The position numbers and the translations under genes were made by a program. A DNA stretch of 64,000 nt from Chrysomallon squamiferum (Eukaryota; Mollusca; Gastropoda; Neomphalida; Peltospiridae), in assembly GCA_012295275.1 (NCBI GenBank), contig CM022669.1:8174989-8238988 (forward strand). The letters are read 5' to 3'. Below the pieces are notes generated by a model, which was given only the letters and a program-made list of their open reading frames with translations, searched no databases and was not told the DNA's origin. Of the stretch, positions 12,246-24,539 are shown piece after piece (the first letter of the stretch is position 1; every line of letters starts with the position of its first letter).

Positions 12246-12782
12246 TCTATTTTCAGCAAGTCACTGACAATAAAAAAAAAAAAAAAAATATCTGCTGGAA
12301 AAATGTTAAGAATTAGAATACTGTGTTAAAGTATGAATACAGTATTAGTCACAGTAAAATTACACAAAAGAAAACATTTTTTTCTCACACACCTTTTTGA
12401 AGTCACAGGTGTTACAAAACAGAAGAAAAAATATATTTAATTTCATGAAGAAGATTGAGTGTGACACAACAATCTTTTTGTCATTTTCTTTTTAATGCCA
12501 TTAAACAAAAGTCATTTTTTCTCTCTTTTGTAACTACTCAGTTTTTTCACTGGACAGTGCTATGTTGATAAGTAGTGGAGATGTGTGCATTTGGTGTCAA
12601 GTTTGAACAAAAAATCATCTCTGTAATGGTAATTGTTTGTTGGAAAGAAAAAAATGTGGTGGTTAATTTAAAGTAAGTTTTAATTTTGAAAGTTAATTAA
12701 TTTTTTACTTTATTTTATTTTCCAAACTCTGGTCCAGTTGGAGTGTTTGTATTGCTTTGAACTGAACTCTGAATAAAAACAG
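12246..12782. other. Gene-free AT-rich sequence
   Basis: An A-run near 12272-12288 and otherwise unremarkable AT-rich DNA. Confidence 0.45.
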
Positions 12783-12920
12783 ATTTAAAAAAATAATAAA
12801 TATTTAAAATAAAAAAAAAATAAAAAAAAAAAAAATAAAAAAAAATAAGAACAAATGAAAAAAAAAAAAAAAAAATGACAAATAAAATATAAACAAAAAT
12901 GTGAAAAAAGAAACAAAAAT
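12783..12920 (+). repeat. A-rich low-complexity tract
   Basis: Almost pure A with sparse T, then mixed A-rich sequence. The Phe-rich minus frame is an artefact. Confidence 0.9.
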
Positions 12921-14319
12921 TGGAAAAAATTGTGAGAGTTTTAAATTTAATTTTTTTTGTTTTTTAAAATTTAAATTATAATGCTCCTGAAAGTGAGATT
13001 GTGAGCTCATTGTTGATTATCTGACAGAGTCAAGCAATAAATTAGCTGTTTTTTAAGTGATCACTGTTAATTCAACTTGATTTTATTCTTGAACATCTGC
13101 AGTTTCTGACTGAACAAGTGAAAAAAAGATTTTCTTTGTCTACACCCATCAGAATAATACACTTCTAATTCTGTCGACAAAAACATGTCTGGCAGTTTTA
13201 ACACAGAACTTGTACACCTTTTTAAAATTTTCTTTTCTTCTTTGTCTTCTATTTTTTCCAGCCATATGTAAGTCTTGTTTTCAATGTAGAGTCTTTAGTT
13301 TTCTTCTGATTTTGTGTAAACACCACAAACTATTATTTTATTATAGAAAATTAAATAAAATAATAATAATATTTTTTTTTTTTCTTAAAGGTTAATTTAC
13401 TTCTTTAGGGCTCCCTGCATACATACACACGTTAATTTAAACTGGACCAAAAATTCTGAAATCTCTTCTGTTGACACCAGATATTAAAGTCTTCACTGAA
13501 AGCATTTCCTTAGTAATGTGTTTTTTATAAGTAAAACATACATACATCAACCCCAGTCAAATTTCTACCAGCATTTTATTTAATTTTTAATTTTTTGTAA
13601 CAGCATAAAGGAATGCAGTGAAATTACACGTCATTATATTCATTTGTGAAATTCTTTGGTCTTTTCACAACAACTATTTTCTCTAGTATTTAACAATCAT
13701 TACAAGTATGAAATTTGTTTTCTCTACCTCCATAAAGGACTGCGATAAAATGACAAAAAAAACATTAAAATAATTTGTAAAAAAAACCCAACATCTTTGG
13801 TCATTTGACAACAACACCTGATAGAAGTCATTTCCCTAGAAACCGTTTAAAGAAGAAGAAGAAGAAGAAAATGCTATTTTCTCAACCACTATCAAGATGT
13901 AACACCATACGCCATCCACACCAGAACAAGATCAACAACTGATTTGATGATGCAGTTATGAGGTAACATGATTGGGTGTGGGGATTGTTTTCTTCAATGA
14001 CTTAGCCCTGAGCTCCAGGCTCTCTGTAATGTTACTGGGATACACTCACTAATGGCTGAAGGTTTTAGTTCTTTTTTTTTTTTTTTTTTTCTATATGTGT
14101 CTGTTAGTTGTCAATCTAAACCTGATTTGTTGCATTCAAATTGAGTTCTGATTGTGCACCATGGACTCTTTTTTTTTTCTTCTTCTTCTTTTTTCTTTCT
14201 GTTAAATTCGCCCAACCCTGAGTGACAGTAAGTGGTTTCAGATTGGAGGTTTGATTCAGGTTTTTGGTTAGAGGGGGAATGGAAAAGAGTTTCTTTAATG
14301 AGATTATTTAGCTGAGCTC
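12921..14319. other. Gene-free AT-rich sequence
   Basis: A GAA run lies at about 13851-13868 and a T22 tract at 14069-14090. No splice-bounded open frame, RNA gene or transposon ends found. Confidence 0.45.
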
Positions 14320-14550
14320 GTTATAGCAGAGCCTGGGTTAAAAATTGAATGTGTCGTAAGAGGTAGTTTTTCTCTTCAAGAATGAACTTGTTAAAAACGG
14401 TACTGTAAAGAAAGGTTTGAAATTATATATATAATTGGAAGTAAGTATCTCTTCTTGAAAGAAAAAAAGCCTTTAAAATGACAGAAGCAGACAAAGGGTT
14501 AAAAACTGTACATGAGTCATTAGAGATAGTTTTCTCTTACTGAAATAAAA

Positions 14551-14583
<33 letters not shown>

Positions 14584-14990
14584 AATAATGAGACAGCAGA
14601 AAAGGATTTAAAAAGGATTTATTATTATGGATAATTTTCTCTTCTAAGATTAAACTTGTTGAAAGTGATTCAGCAGGCAAAGAGTTAAAACTGAATTTAC
14701 AGTCAATTTTGTTCTTCTCTTCTGCAGTGGATGAGTTTAACCTGATAATTATGTTTATCCTTCTGCAGTTAAAAGGTTAAAATATTTGTGAGTTTTTTTT
14801 TTTTTTTGCTGCACTAAATGTTACACAATGTTAATTTTAAATTTAAACGTACTAAATTTAAATATATTACTGACGGTAATAACTAATTCTGTGGAAGTGA
14901 TTATGTTGTTAAGAGTAATTTATTTTAAAGTTTAACACTAAAAATATTTAAATTACTAAACCAGTGAAGGGGTTAAGATTGGAAATTTTA
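14320..14990 (+). repeat. Decayed tandem repeat around GGGTTAAAA
   Basis: Diverged copies start near 14325, 14481, 14590, 14667 and 14945. Each has a GCAG..GGGTTAAAA word and most then have GTTTTCTCTT and AACTTGTT-like words. Poly-T runs have grown inside (T26 at 14558-14583). The function of the unit is unknown. Confidence 0.5.
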
Positions 14991-15035
14991 TTTAATGTAT
15001 TGTTCGGCCATGATAGAGTTTAATAAAATATTACA

Positions 15036-15061
15036 TTTTTTTTTTTTTTTTTTTTTTTTTT
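15036..15061 (-). repeat. Poly-T tract of 26
   Basis: Uninterrupted T26. Confidence 0.95.
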
Positions 15062-15599
15062 AACGTAATTTACACTGACTTCTCAGATACATTTTCTTGT
15101 TAAAATTGATTCTACTTACAGTATTTTCTACATTAATTTCGTGGAGATGCAGTTTTGTCAATTTTCATTTTGTTGCCAGTCTTTCTTGCCACTAATTTCA
15201 CACAGAAATAATCCACATCTGACCTCGGCTGTTTGCATTAGCATCATGTTTCCTGCATTTTATTTATTTCACAGACTGCACAGAACTAGTCTCGCAGCTT
15301 TTATTACATGTAAGATTTATTTTATAAGTGATGGTTAGATACACTTTTTATTACATGGGTCAGAGATAAAGAGAAAAAAAATGATTAAAGACATACGCAT
15401 GTTAAATATGAGTTGTATTTTTTATTTTTTTTTTTTTTTTTTTTTTAATTTTTAGAGCAATAATATCACATCTGGTGTTGCAGTATTTACTTAATTTTTT
15501 AACAAATAAAAAATTTAAATCTTTTTAGAATAAATAAAATAATCATGATAATTTTTCGTTACTGAATGTTGCCAGTGAATAATGAGTGTATAACAAATT

Positions 15600-15700
15600 A
15601 AAAAAAAAAAAAAAAAAAAAAAAAGAAAGAAAGAAAAAAAATGAATATAAATATACATAAATAAATAAAAAAAAAAAAAAAAACAAATAATAATAAACTA
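15600..15700 (+). repeat. A-rich tract
   Basis: An A run of about 23, then GAAA units, ATAA units and another A run. Confidence 0.9.
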
Positions 15701-15784
15701 AAGAAAAAAAATGATGAGAATTTTTGTGTCTGAAATAACCTGACTAAATTTGATTTGACATAACTCTCATTGCCTTAGGTAGAT

Positions 15785-15932
15785 TTACTTAATGTGACTT
15801 AATTAGACATGATTAGTATTAATTTGATTTGATTTGAAGTGACTAGACTTGAATTGGTTTGACTTGATTTGACTAGACTTGGTATGACTAGACTTGGTGT
15901 GACTAGACCCTGGCTTGACTTGATTTGACTTA
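15785..15932 (+). repeat. Short-unit tandem repeat, GACTTGATTT / GACTAGACTTGGTAT
   Basis: Interleaved 5-, 10- and 15-base units built from TGATT, TGACT and TAGACT words. It includes two near-identical 15-base copies of GACTAGACTTGGTRT. Probably grown by slippage. Confidence 0.75.
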
Positions 15933-16218
15933 CCTATAGCAGAGAATTAGTGTGTTTGACTACACTTTTTCATATTAATAATAATGTGTATTAAAGCTGT
16001 ATTACTTAGTCTCTGTTTTTCATTAATATGCAAATAAAACTCCATAGATCCTTTCTTGTCTTCCAAGTGTTATATACCAAAAATATTTCACACCAGCTCA
16101 TAAAATAATGATTTATAATTTCAAAAGCAATCTCATTTTAATTCATTATTTAGCTAAACCTTTTTTTTTTTGTCTTCTTCTTTTCACTTTATTATTTCAT
16201 TTTTTATTATTATTATTA

Positions 16219-16255
<37 letters not shown>

Positions 16256-16842
16256 GGTACTTTTTCATGTTCGAAAAATTTCAATTCTATCATTATTATT
16301 ATTATTTTTTTTTTTTATAAGATAAATTTTCTGTTGTTTATGGCCATGGCTTAAATTGTTTATCATGTTAATTAGATTTAAAATTTTTCACTTTTTTTTT
16401 TTTTTATCTCAATTTCGTTTTCACAAATTCTTCATGAAAGATTTGTCAATAAATTACAAAGGTGATTATATATTTTTTTTTTTTCAAGTTTGTCACTTCA
16501 GATTCAAGTGTAGGGAACAATGGTTTCAAACGAGAAAGTTTCTCAATCAGGGTTTCTTGCCAGAGACTGCTTGTTAAGACCGAAATTAGTAACAGTAAAA
16601 CAGGAATAATTTAATTCAAAATAAACAACTTGACAGGCTGTATGTAATCTATGACAAAACACAAGATAATTACATTACATCCTGTTTTGACACCTACGTC
16701 AAAACCCATTGGCTTGTAAGCATCCAGTTCTTATTTACTGGAAGCGATCAATCAGGAATGAATGTTTGGTGAGAAAAATGGTTCTTGGGGGGGAAAAAAA
16801 CTATTAAAAACTCATTAAGTTCTTCTGTTACCACGGTAATCA

Positions 16843-16874
<32 letters not shown>

Positions 16875-17584
16875 CACTGTTGTGAGCAGAGTAAATCAGT
16901 GTTGATGGTTTGAAACAAATGATGAGTTTTATGAAGAGTAGAAGTTAGACGTAAGACACTAACGCAGTGTTTCTGTATTTAAAGAAATCAACTTTGCCAA
17001 TTCATGGGGTGGGTTCTAGGTCACTGGTAAGAAGAGTTTATCTTGTTGAGTTGCAGTCTCAGTTTTTATTGAAAACTTCTCTTATTGCTTTCCTTTCCAT
17101 TCGTTTGTTGTTTTAGCAAAGATTGTGGTATGTGCTGTGCTGTCCACCAAAAAGAGCATTGAAAAAAAAAATAAAATTAAAAAATCAAGACACACAGACA
17201 TGCACACATATAGAAACACATTCACACACACAGACACACAGACACATTTATTTAAAATCAGCTCTGAAATAGTAATTATAACAATGACTAAAAATTTTAA
17301 AAATTTTAGCATGAATTTTCTGTAACATTGTTAGCATGTTAACATGTCATCATTGTTAGTCTGTTAACAACACATACTGTGTGTAAATGTGTTAATTAGG
17401 AAATTTAGCCAGAGACAAATGTTGAATACATCACCTTTTAATCCACCATACCTTTGCAACTTTTAAACACAAGTCTGTACCATCATTTGATCACACTTCC
17501 CGTCACTTCTAAATCCAGATACTTAATCCTGACGCAGAACTGACATCTGGTGTGGAGACTTTACAAAATTTTCAATTAACTCTG
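15933..17584. other. Gene-free sequence with long T tracts
   Basis: T24 at 16232-16255 and T29 at 16846-16874, an ATT array near 16207, and a short CA-rich patch at 17190-17246. ATGCAAAT (POU octamer) occurs at 16028-16035. The open frames are runs of Phe, Leu or Lys codons. Confidence 0.45.
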
Positions 17585-17662
17585 AACAGAAGTGCTTTTC
17601 AGATTTGATCCCAGTGCTTGTTGGCCTGGAGATCAAAGGCTTAACCCTGTGCGACCCCTGTG
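17585..17662 (-). repeat. tRNA-derived SINE-like head (fragment)
   Basis: On the minus strand GGGTTAAGCCTTTGATC (A-box-like) is followed by CACTGGGATCAAATC (B-box-like), with an anticodon-arm-like stretch between. No intact acceptor stem. Confidence 0.4.
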
Positions 17663-17859
17663 TTTTTGTTGTGTGTCGCACACACAAATCTGACAGACGC
17701 AGGGTATTAATTACTGTTATCTCACTCTGTGAGATACCTGTGTGAGATAACATCTGGTTTGTGTATGGGTACTGGAAGATGGAAGTTTTCACAATATCAC
17801 TGTAGCTCATAGTTTAATGTCTTTACCCCTAGAGGTGTTAAATTTCATTACTCTCAAAT

Positions 17860-18790
17860 TTCAGGTATTTAATGTTTCTTGTGTTCAGTGCAATCTTCAA
17901 TTAAATATTAATTTTTTTATTTTATGTAACAACACCATCAGAACATTCAGATTAGCTTAATAAAATTACTGTTAGAGGATATTCAATGACAAATATTTAG
18001 TATTTATTTCATGTATACACTGTTCATTTAAATATTAATGTTTATTTTATGTACCAACACCATGTTTAATTTTTATGTAACATTTAATATTTATTTCATG
18101 TATACACTGTTCATTTAAATATTAATGTTTATTTTATGTACCAACACCATGTTTAATTTACTATTAGAAATTACCTGTTAACTAACATTTAATATATTTT
18201 TCATACACAGTTCAGTTAAATATTGATGTTTATTTTATGTACTAACACCATCAATACATAGATTTGTTTTATTTACTATTAGAAATTACCTCATAACTAA
18301 TATTTAATATATTTTTCATACACTATTCAGTTAAATGTTAATGTATATTTTATAAAGAATACCTTCAAAACATATATATTAATTTACTGAAATTAGTGTT
18401 ACTAGTGTATTAGAAATTATTCAGTGACAAGTATTTAATATATGTTTTTATACATCTGTTAAATATTAATGTTTATTTTTACATAACAATACTGTCACAA
18501 CACAGAAATTAATTTAATCATATTACTATTAGAAATTATTCAATGACAAATATTTAATATGTTTTTTATAGATCTATTAAATATTAATAAGTTTAATTTA
18601 CATAAGGATACTATCAATAAACATACTTTAATCATATTAGGGGTTATTTGATAACAAATATTTTACATGCTTGCTAAATATTAATGTTTATTTTATTAAC
18701 AACCACACCTGAACATACAGATTAGTTTTGATGATATTATAAGAACATTTGTATCAGTTACAAGTCACGTATCATCACATGTCAAACACT
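17860..18790 (+). repeat. Satellite-like decayed array, period about 87-128
   Basis: Eight copies of an anchor like TTAAATATTAATGTTTATTT begin near 17901, 18028, 18115, 18216, 18331, 18459, 18577 and 18674. Each is usually followed by ACAACACCAT and by ATTAGAAATTATTCAGTGAC-like words. The 18028 and 18115 copies are nearly identical over about 70 bases, so part of the array was duplicated later. Confidence 0.75.
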
Positions 18791-18821
18791 GAATGTTATG
18801 TAAACACTGTTAAGTAAAATA

Positions 18822-19601
18822 CAGTGATGCCTTGACTTGCGAGTTTAATTCGTTCCCTGACCCAGCTCGTATCTCAATTTGCTCATATGTCAAATCAGTT
18901 TTCCCAACTGAAATTAACTGAAATACCATTAATCTGTTCCAGCCCTGCAAAAAACCACCCCATTTTTTTTTTTTTTTTTTTTTTAATGTGTTTTTAAATA
19001 AGAAAAATATATTTATAAATGACAAAATGTATAAAAACAAAATAAAAGAGAATGTAAAGAAATAAATTGGTTTTGTAAATTGTATTTATCTTGGAGATCA
19101 GACAAATTATTTTAACGCCTTTGGCTGGAGTTACAGCCTTTATTGACTGCTTCAGCTTCAGCATGGTACATATCACATAAGTACTATGCTCGTACTGCCT
19201 AACCAAGTTGACTACATGCACACCTCGCTAATGTTTTTCTATGAATTCAAGCTTTCATTCAATGGACATCATTTCCTTCTTTTTCTCAGCACTGTCCTTT
19301 GCACTCACTTTCTTACGATCCATGGTCAGAAAAAAGAAATTTGGCAAAATACTGCAAAAAATGCAAGAACAAAACAACAGAGATGCTTCTGCAACAAGGT
19401 AACCATGTGAAGTAAACAAGTGAGATGTGGGATGCTGGCCGGATGTTGTGTTGTTCGTTGCACCAACTAGTGGTGGCATATCTGAAGCTCGCTTGTAACT
19501 CAGATTTTTGCTCACAACTCAAAGCAAAAAATCAACTGGGTGACTGCTCGTAACTCTAAAAAACTCGTAAGTTGGGGCACTCATAAGTCGAGGTACCACT
19601 G
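18822..19601 (-). mobile_element. Tigger-type (Tc1/mariner superfamily) DNA transposon, internally deleted
   Basis: Both ends carry related terminal inverted repeats: left CAGTGATGCCTTGACTTGCG, right (reverse complement) CAGTGGTACCTCGACTTATG. A TA dinucleotide flanks each side, as expected of TA target duplication. At about 780 bp the element is too short for a full transposase. It keeps only an N-terminal transposase remnant on the minus strand. A T tract has grown at about 18965-18984. Five mismatches between the first 22 bases of each end show that the copy is old. Confidence 0.85.
19072..19323 (-). pseudogene. Tigger transposase N-terminal remnant (CENP-B-like HTH region)
   Basis: The minus-strand frame begins MDRKKVSAKDSAEKKK and continues through KLEFIEKH and VTPAKGVK. 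This matches what I know of Tigger/TIGD-type transposases, whose N-terminal psq/CENP-B helix-turn-helix begins this way. It is interrupted by a TGA at 19255-19257 and a TAG at 19228-19230. It ends after the first DNA-binding helix-turn-helix; the DDE catalytic region is missing. It lies inside the TIR-bounded element and cannot encode a working transposase. The family match is from memory, without a search. Confidence 0.8.
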
Positions 19602-19619
19602 TATTAAAATTTGTTTGTT

Positions 19620-20300
19620 GACACCTCAGTACTTTTCTGCCACTGATTAATTTGTTATCAGAGTTATTGGATCTCACAAGTTATGAAGTAACATTTGTCT
19701 ATTTCAGTGAAGCAATAAAACCACAGGCTTATCTTTTTTCTTTTTAGCTGATTTCAGATGTTTAATATTTCTGATATAACAGTAAAAATAAAAAATACAA
19801 TTTCAATGAATAAAACTTGACAGATTAATCTTTTGATCAGGAGTTAATCGATGTCAAATGTTAGCATTTTTGACACAGAAGTTGCAAGATAACATATGAT
19901 TATTTCAGCAAGAAGCCGAAACCCAGAGATTAATAAAACAACTATCAGGGATTACTGGGTGTCAGTGTTTAATACGTCTAACATCTAATTACAATTTATT
20001 TATTCTTTCTGTGCTTGAAATACTAAAACTCAAAGCTCAGTTTTTTAATCGTGGGTTTCTGGATGTCAGGTTTAAATGTTCTAACCTACACTTAAACAAA
20101 GAAATTTGTTTTGACATTTTTTCCTGATAGCTATAACTGATTCAATATTCTGACATTCAGTCTTAACAACAAAAAAACCTGGCTACAAGCCATTAAAAAA
20201 AAAAAAAAAAAAAAAAAATAAAAATTATCTTACAACAATCAGTAAAAGACTTTGCTATTAGTTACGGGTCACTGGATGAAACAGAAGTAACGTAATGTGT
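19620..20300 (+). repeat. Probable continuation of the 17.9-18.8 kb decayed array
   Basis: Recurring blocks of the form TATCAGNGNTTACTGGRTGTCA followed by a TTTAATA-like word appear near 19657, 19836, 19945, 20055 and 20255. They resemble the ATTAGAAATTATTCAGTGAC blocks on the other side of the Tigger element. This suggests one array split by the insertion. Divergence is high, so this is tentative. Confidence 0.4.
20195..20218 (+). repeat. Poly-A tract of 24
   Basis: Uninterrupted A24. Confidence 0.95.
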
Positions 20301-20466
20301 CAGTCAAGAAGGATAGATCTTATAACCTGTCATACATCAGGTTACTGCTGTAACCACTGAACAGCAGTTTGTTTTGTGGAACAGTAAAACGATTCGGTGG
20401 TGAAATAAAAATACTTCAACAAACCCAGACACACACTAGAAATAACTTGATCTGGATGATTTAGAA

Positions 20467-20567
<101 letters not shown>

Positions 20568-20924
20568 ATAAAATTAGTAACACGATCCAAATCAGTAGAA
20601 ATTATAAATATTTTAAATATGTAAAAATAAAATATTACAAAAAATTACAGTGGTACAGTATTAGAAATACAATTACCACAGTGTGTTATACAGGCCTGTC
20701 AGCCATGTTGTTTTATTAGGTGTTTAAACTGAACATGTCCACCCTTTAGGCTTCTTGTCAAAATATTTACAAATAAATTTCATCAAAGAAATTTTAATTT
20801 TTAAACGTTTTTCAAAGATCCTTTCAGAAAAGTGAAAAGAGATTTTATAGCCTTTGTAAACAAAGAATAATAATAAGAAAAAATAAATAAAAAGGACTGC
20901 CAAAGTATTTATAATACAACTACT

Positions 20925-21175
20925 TCTGCAGAAACTACTGTAACTGCTATTACTTTTATTATTACTGCTACAACTACTGATGCTACTAATATTACCGTAC
21001 TAGTGCTATTATCAGTACTTTTATTACTGATACCACTTCTACTGCAATAACTACTACTACTATTACTGCTTCTATTTCCAACTACTACCATTACTAATAC
21101 TACTGCTACAAAAATTAATAATAAAACTAATTATAATAATTATGATGATTATGACGATGATGATAATAAATAATT
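20925..21175. repeat. Cryptic triplet repeat (TAC/TGC/ATT then GAT/AAT)
   Basis: Interrupted ACT, TAC, TGC and TTA triplets merge into AAT and GAT units. No conserved frame. Confidence 0.75.
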
Positions 21176-21626
21176 TCAAAAATAAATAAAACAGAAAATA
21201 TTGTCCTAAATCCTATCTCAATTTATTTTCTGAATTTTATTCTCCCTTTTCAAAACTATTTTTTTCTCTTTTTTAATTAATTTTTTTTATATATTTTTTT
21301 TTATTCCATTGTAACTGACATGTAATTTCTGCATGTACCAGTAATGACAGACATTATGTGCAAGCTGATAAGATCACAGTGGAACTTGTTTACTCCAAAC
21401 ATGCTGATCATGTACACTGACATTTGTAACAGAAAGAAACGTCCTCAGGGGGTGGGTCCACGATTTCTGTAAGGATGAGGGGGTGGAGGCATCAACATAA
21501 CGTGTGAATAAAATTTTGAAGACAAAAAACATCTGTGTTTTCTGTCTGAACAAGATTATTTAAACTTACTCATTAATTTCTGTGATTGTGTCATAAAAAT
21601 ATGTAGAAAATGAAAAAAAAAAAAAT

Positions 21627-21630
<4 letters not shown>
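21176..21630. other. Gene-free sequence
   Basis: T-rich at 21240-21310, more complex at 21420-21500 with a G-rich stretch. No gene signal. Confidence 0.4.

Positions 21631-21663
<33 letters not shown>
21631..21663. repeat. (AT)n microsatellite
   Basis: About 16 AT units. Confidence 0.95.
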
Positions 21664-21666
<3 letters not shown>

Positions 21667-22090
21667 TTGTGAAAAGTTGATAATAAAGGGTATACATTGC
21701 TCAGTGACTTTGTGTACCTTACATTGAAAGTGGTCTTGCACTCTGAGTTGGAGGGAAATATGAACTTTTGACTGCAGTGAGAGATATTAAAGTTTATTAC
21801 ACTGTATAGATTACCAGTTTTTTTTATACAGTAGCTTGTCAGCAATCATATAAGTGTAAATCATAGAAACTGCAAAAAATATAGTTTAAATTATAATTTT
21901 CAGGTTTTACTGGGTTTCTTGCTAGTTCATTTTTATATATAATTTTATCAGGTTTATTTTTCTTTAATTTTTATTTTTGAGTGCCACTTTTTAACATTTA
22001 AAATATGTGTCAAGTATATCTGTGAATGCAGACCTAAACCATCATAGATAAAAATTATTTACCATGGAGTGTAATTAAATCAGTCTCAAA

Positions 22091-22290
<200 letters not shown>

Positions 22291-22368
<78 letters not shown>
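22291..22368. repeat. (TA)n-(GA)28 microsatellite
   Basis: A TA run joins a GA run at about 22313. It mirrors the CT-TA block on the other side. Confidence 0.95.
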
Positions 22369-22369
<1 letters not shown>

Positions 22370-22439
22370 GTGTGAAATCAAACTGAAATGGACTCAAAAC
22401 AAAAATTCCTGGAGAATAATGTGAGATAATTAAAATCAG

Positions 22440-22877
22440 ATTAATAATTGTTTTATTTAAATGCTATGTTTGTCACATCTGTCGTCAGTCTGTCAGTGAA
22501 TGATCACTCTCTAATTTAGATACACTATGATAAATCTGCACATATAATGTATCAACGTACAGGGGTTCAAATTAAACAGTGGTGAGGTGTTTGCATATTA
22601 TACTGGGATTTGAATTTATTTTTAAAATAACCAGCCTATTGTACTTCAGCTACAGGTAAAGTCATCACTCTGTCAGTGAGCTGTTGTTTTCTAATTTAGA
22701 TATGTTATTGTGACAAATGAAGACATGCCTGTAAAGGTGAAATTATGGAACTGTCAGGTATTTTCTGTTTTATTCACAGAGGGATGGGTATTTGTTATTT
22801 GTTGAAAACGTATATTATTTACTTGTATTAATTGTGTTTTGAACAAGTGAACAGTGTCAATGAATGATTACTTTCTG

Positions 22878-22912
<35 letters not shown>
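22440..22912 (+). repeat. Three-copy tandem repeat, period about 180-184
   Basis: The anchor CTGTCAGTGAATGATCACTC followed by TCTAATTTAGATA recurs at 22490, about 22670 and about 22854. Intervening sequences are loosely alike. The last copy runs into a TA microsatellite (22883-22911). Confidence 0.65.
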
Positions 22913-22914
<2 letters not shown>

Positions 22915-23071
22915 TGCAAACTTGTTTTAAACTGTGTAAGGCATTATAGTTTGATTACTGGTAAGTTAAAGTTTCTTTTCACTTTTCAGATAATCCAGCA
23001 ATGAAATATTTTATTTAAAATCATTTTAAAAGTTTGTATTTACATAGCTATCTGTCTGTCTGAATATCTAC

Positions 23072-23159
<88 letters not shown>
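23072..23159 (+). repeat. (CTAT)22 microsatellite
   Basis: Twenty-two 4-base CTAT units without interruption, preceded by a short TGTC block. Confidence 0.95.
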
Positions 23160-23659
23160 ATATGTAGATGTGTGTGTGTGAGTATTTAATGAGTATTGGT
23201 ATTTGTATAAGTGTAGGTGTGTGTACCTAACGAGCTAAAATCAAAAGTAAACATTCCACGCTCTGTTGATTTCATGCTATGCTGTGAGTCCATTTTATTT
23301 ATCTGCTACTAATAAATGATTTATTACTACTCCTATATAGATTTTATTCAACATTGTGATATTACAGGTATTATAAAATATGTCGAATATTTTTCCAATA
23401 CATTCTAATAATAGAATTTTTATATTTGAGTGTGTGTGTACTAAATTAGAGTCGGAGAAAGAGAGAAAGTGAAAAAATATATACAGCATGTGTATAAAGA
23501 AAAACTGAGCTAAATCTTCCAGTTTGATTAGAAGAAGTGCTGGAGACAAGGAAGCACATTCCATAATACTTTATCTACAGAGCTTTGGTTGGAATGGAAA
23601 ATAAAACAGTATGTTCACTATAGAGGATTGATACTGTTACCCATGATTAGTAGTTGCTG

Positions 23660-23815
23660 ATCATTATTACTGTTACTGCTATTGTTATTATTAATGTTGT
23701 TGTTGTTGTTGTCATAACGATGATGATGGTTATCATTATCATTATCATCATTATTATTATTAACTACTACTACTGTTGCAGTTATTGTTATTGTTATTAT
23801 TATTATTACATTTTT
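23660..23815. repeat. Cryptic triplet repeat (TTG, ATC, ATT, TAC)
   Basis: A GTT run, then ATC/TTATCA units, ACT triplets and ATT units. Confidence 0.8.
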
Positions 23816-24054
23816 AAAAAATAACAGGATAAATAAATTACATAAGTAAATATTTTGAAATTTTGATTTTTTTTTTTTTTACAATGTATGACAGTCTGTT
23901 TTACATTAATGCAGTGCTGTTACTGTTTTAAACTGGACACATGTCACCCAACACAGTTTATTGTGAACTCTAATATGACAACATATGTCAACAGTTTTAT
24001 ACATTACAGAAATCTAGGGCAGTGGAACAGCTGTTAAAATTATGAGAATGAAGA

Positions 24055-24260
24055 TGAAAACATTTTATTATGACAATAATAATAATAATATGATGATTAA
24101 TATTATTACAAGGATGATATGGATTAAAATGATGTATTATGCTCATGATGATGATTATGATGTAGATATTGACAATGATAATGTTAGTTATGACAGAAAT
24201 GATACAACAACAACAACAAAAACATCAACATCAACAACAATAACACTAACACTATTAGTA

Positions 24261-24309
<49 letters not shown>
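24055..24309 (+). repeat. Dispersed AAT-tailed repeat, copy B
   Basis: Second copy of the element at 9213-9500. It starts at AAAACATTTTATTATGAC and ends in a pure AAT run of about 16 units. Both copies carry ATGATGATTATGATGTAGAT and ACAATAACACTAACACTA. The 97-codon open frame through it is Asp/Asn/Ile-rich because of the triplets and is not a gene. Confidence 0.75.
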
Positions 24310-24312
<3 letters not shown>

Positions 24313-24437
24313 GAAGAAGAAGCAGAAAGTCTTGAAACAAAAGCAGTAAAATTATTTTGAAAATTGTTTACACTGGTATATATTAGAGGTATTTAAACAC
24401 ACATACATACATGAACAGTAGAAACATGAAGAAAACA

Positions 24438-24463
24438 AATTTAAAAAAAAAAAAAAAAAAAAA
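24438..24463 (+). repeat. Poly-A tract
   Basis: A run of over 20 A. Confidence 0.9.
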
Positions 24464-24539
24464 GATAAAATATTTAGCAGTGTCTCATATCCTGGCTTTT
24501 AGCAGATATTGATTTTTAAAATTGGATTTAGATGAGTTT

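Noticed and set aside
17523-17810. 95-codon minus-strand frame
   Set aside because: It overlaps a SINE-like head and has no recognisable protein features.
19186-19410. Plus-strand open frame inside the Tigger element
   Set aside because: It is antisense to the recognisable transposase remnant.
24042-24335. Plus-strand frame rich in Asp, Asn and Ile
   Set aside because: It follows the triplet-rich dispersed repeat; copy A at 9.2 kb does not keep the same frame.
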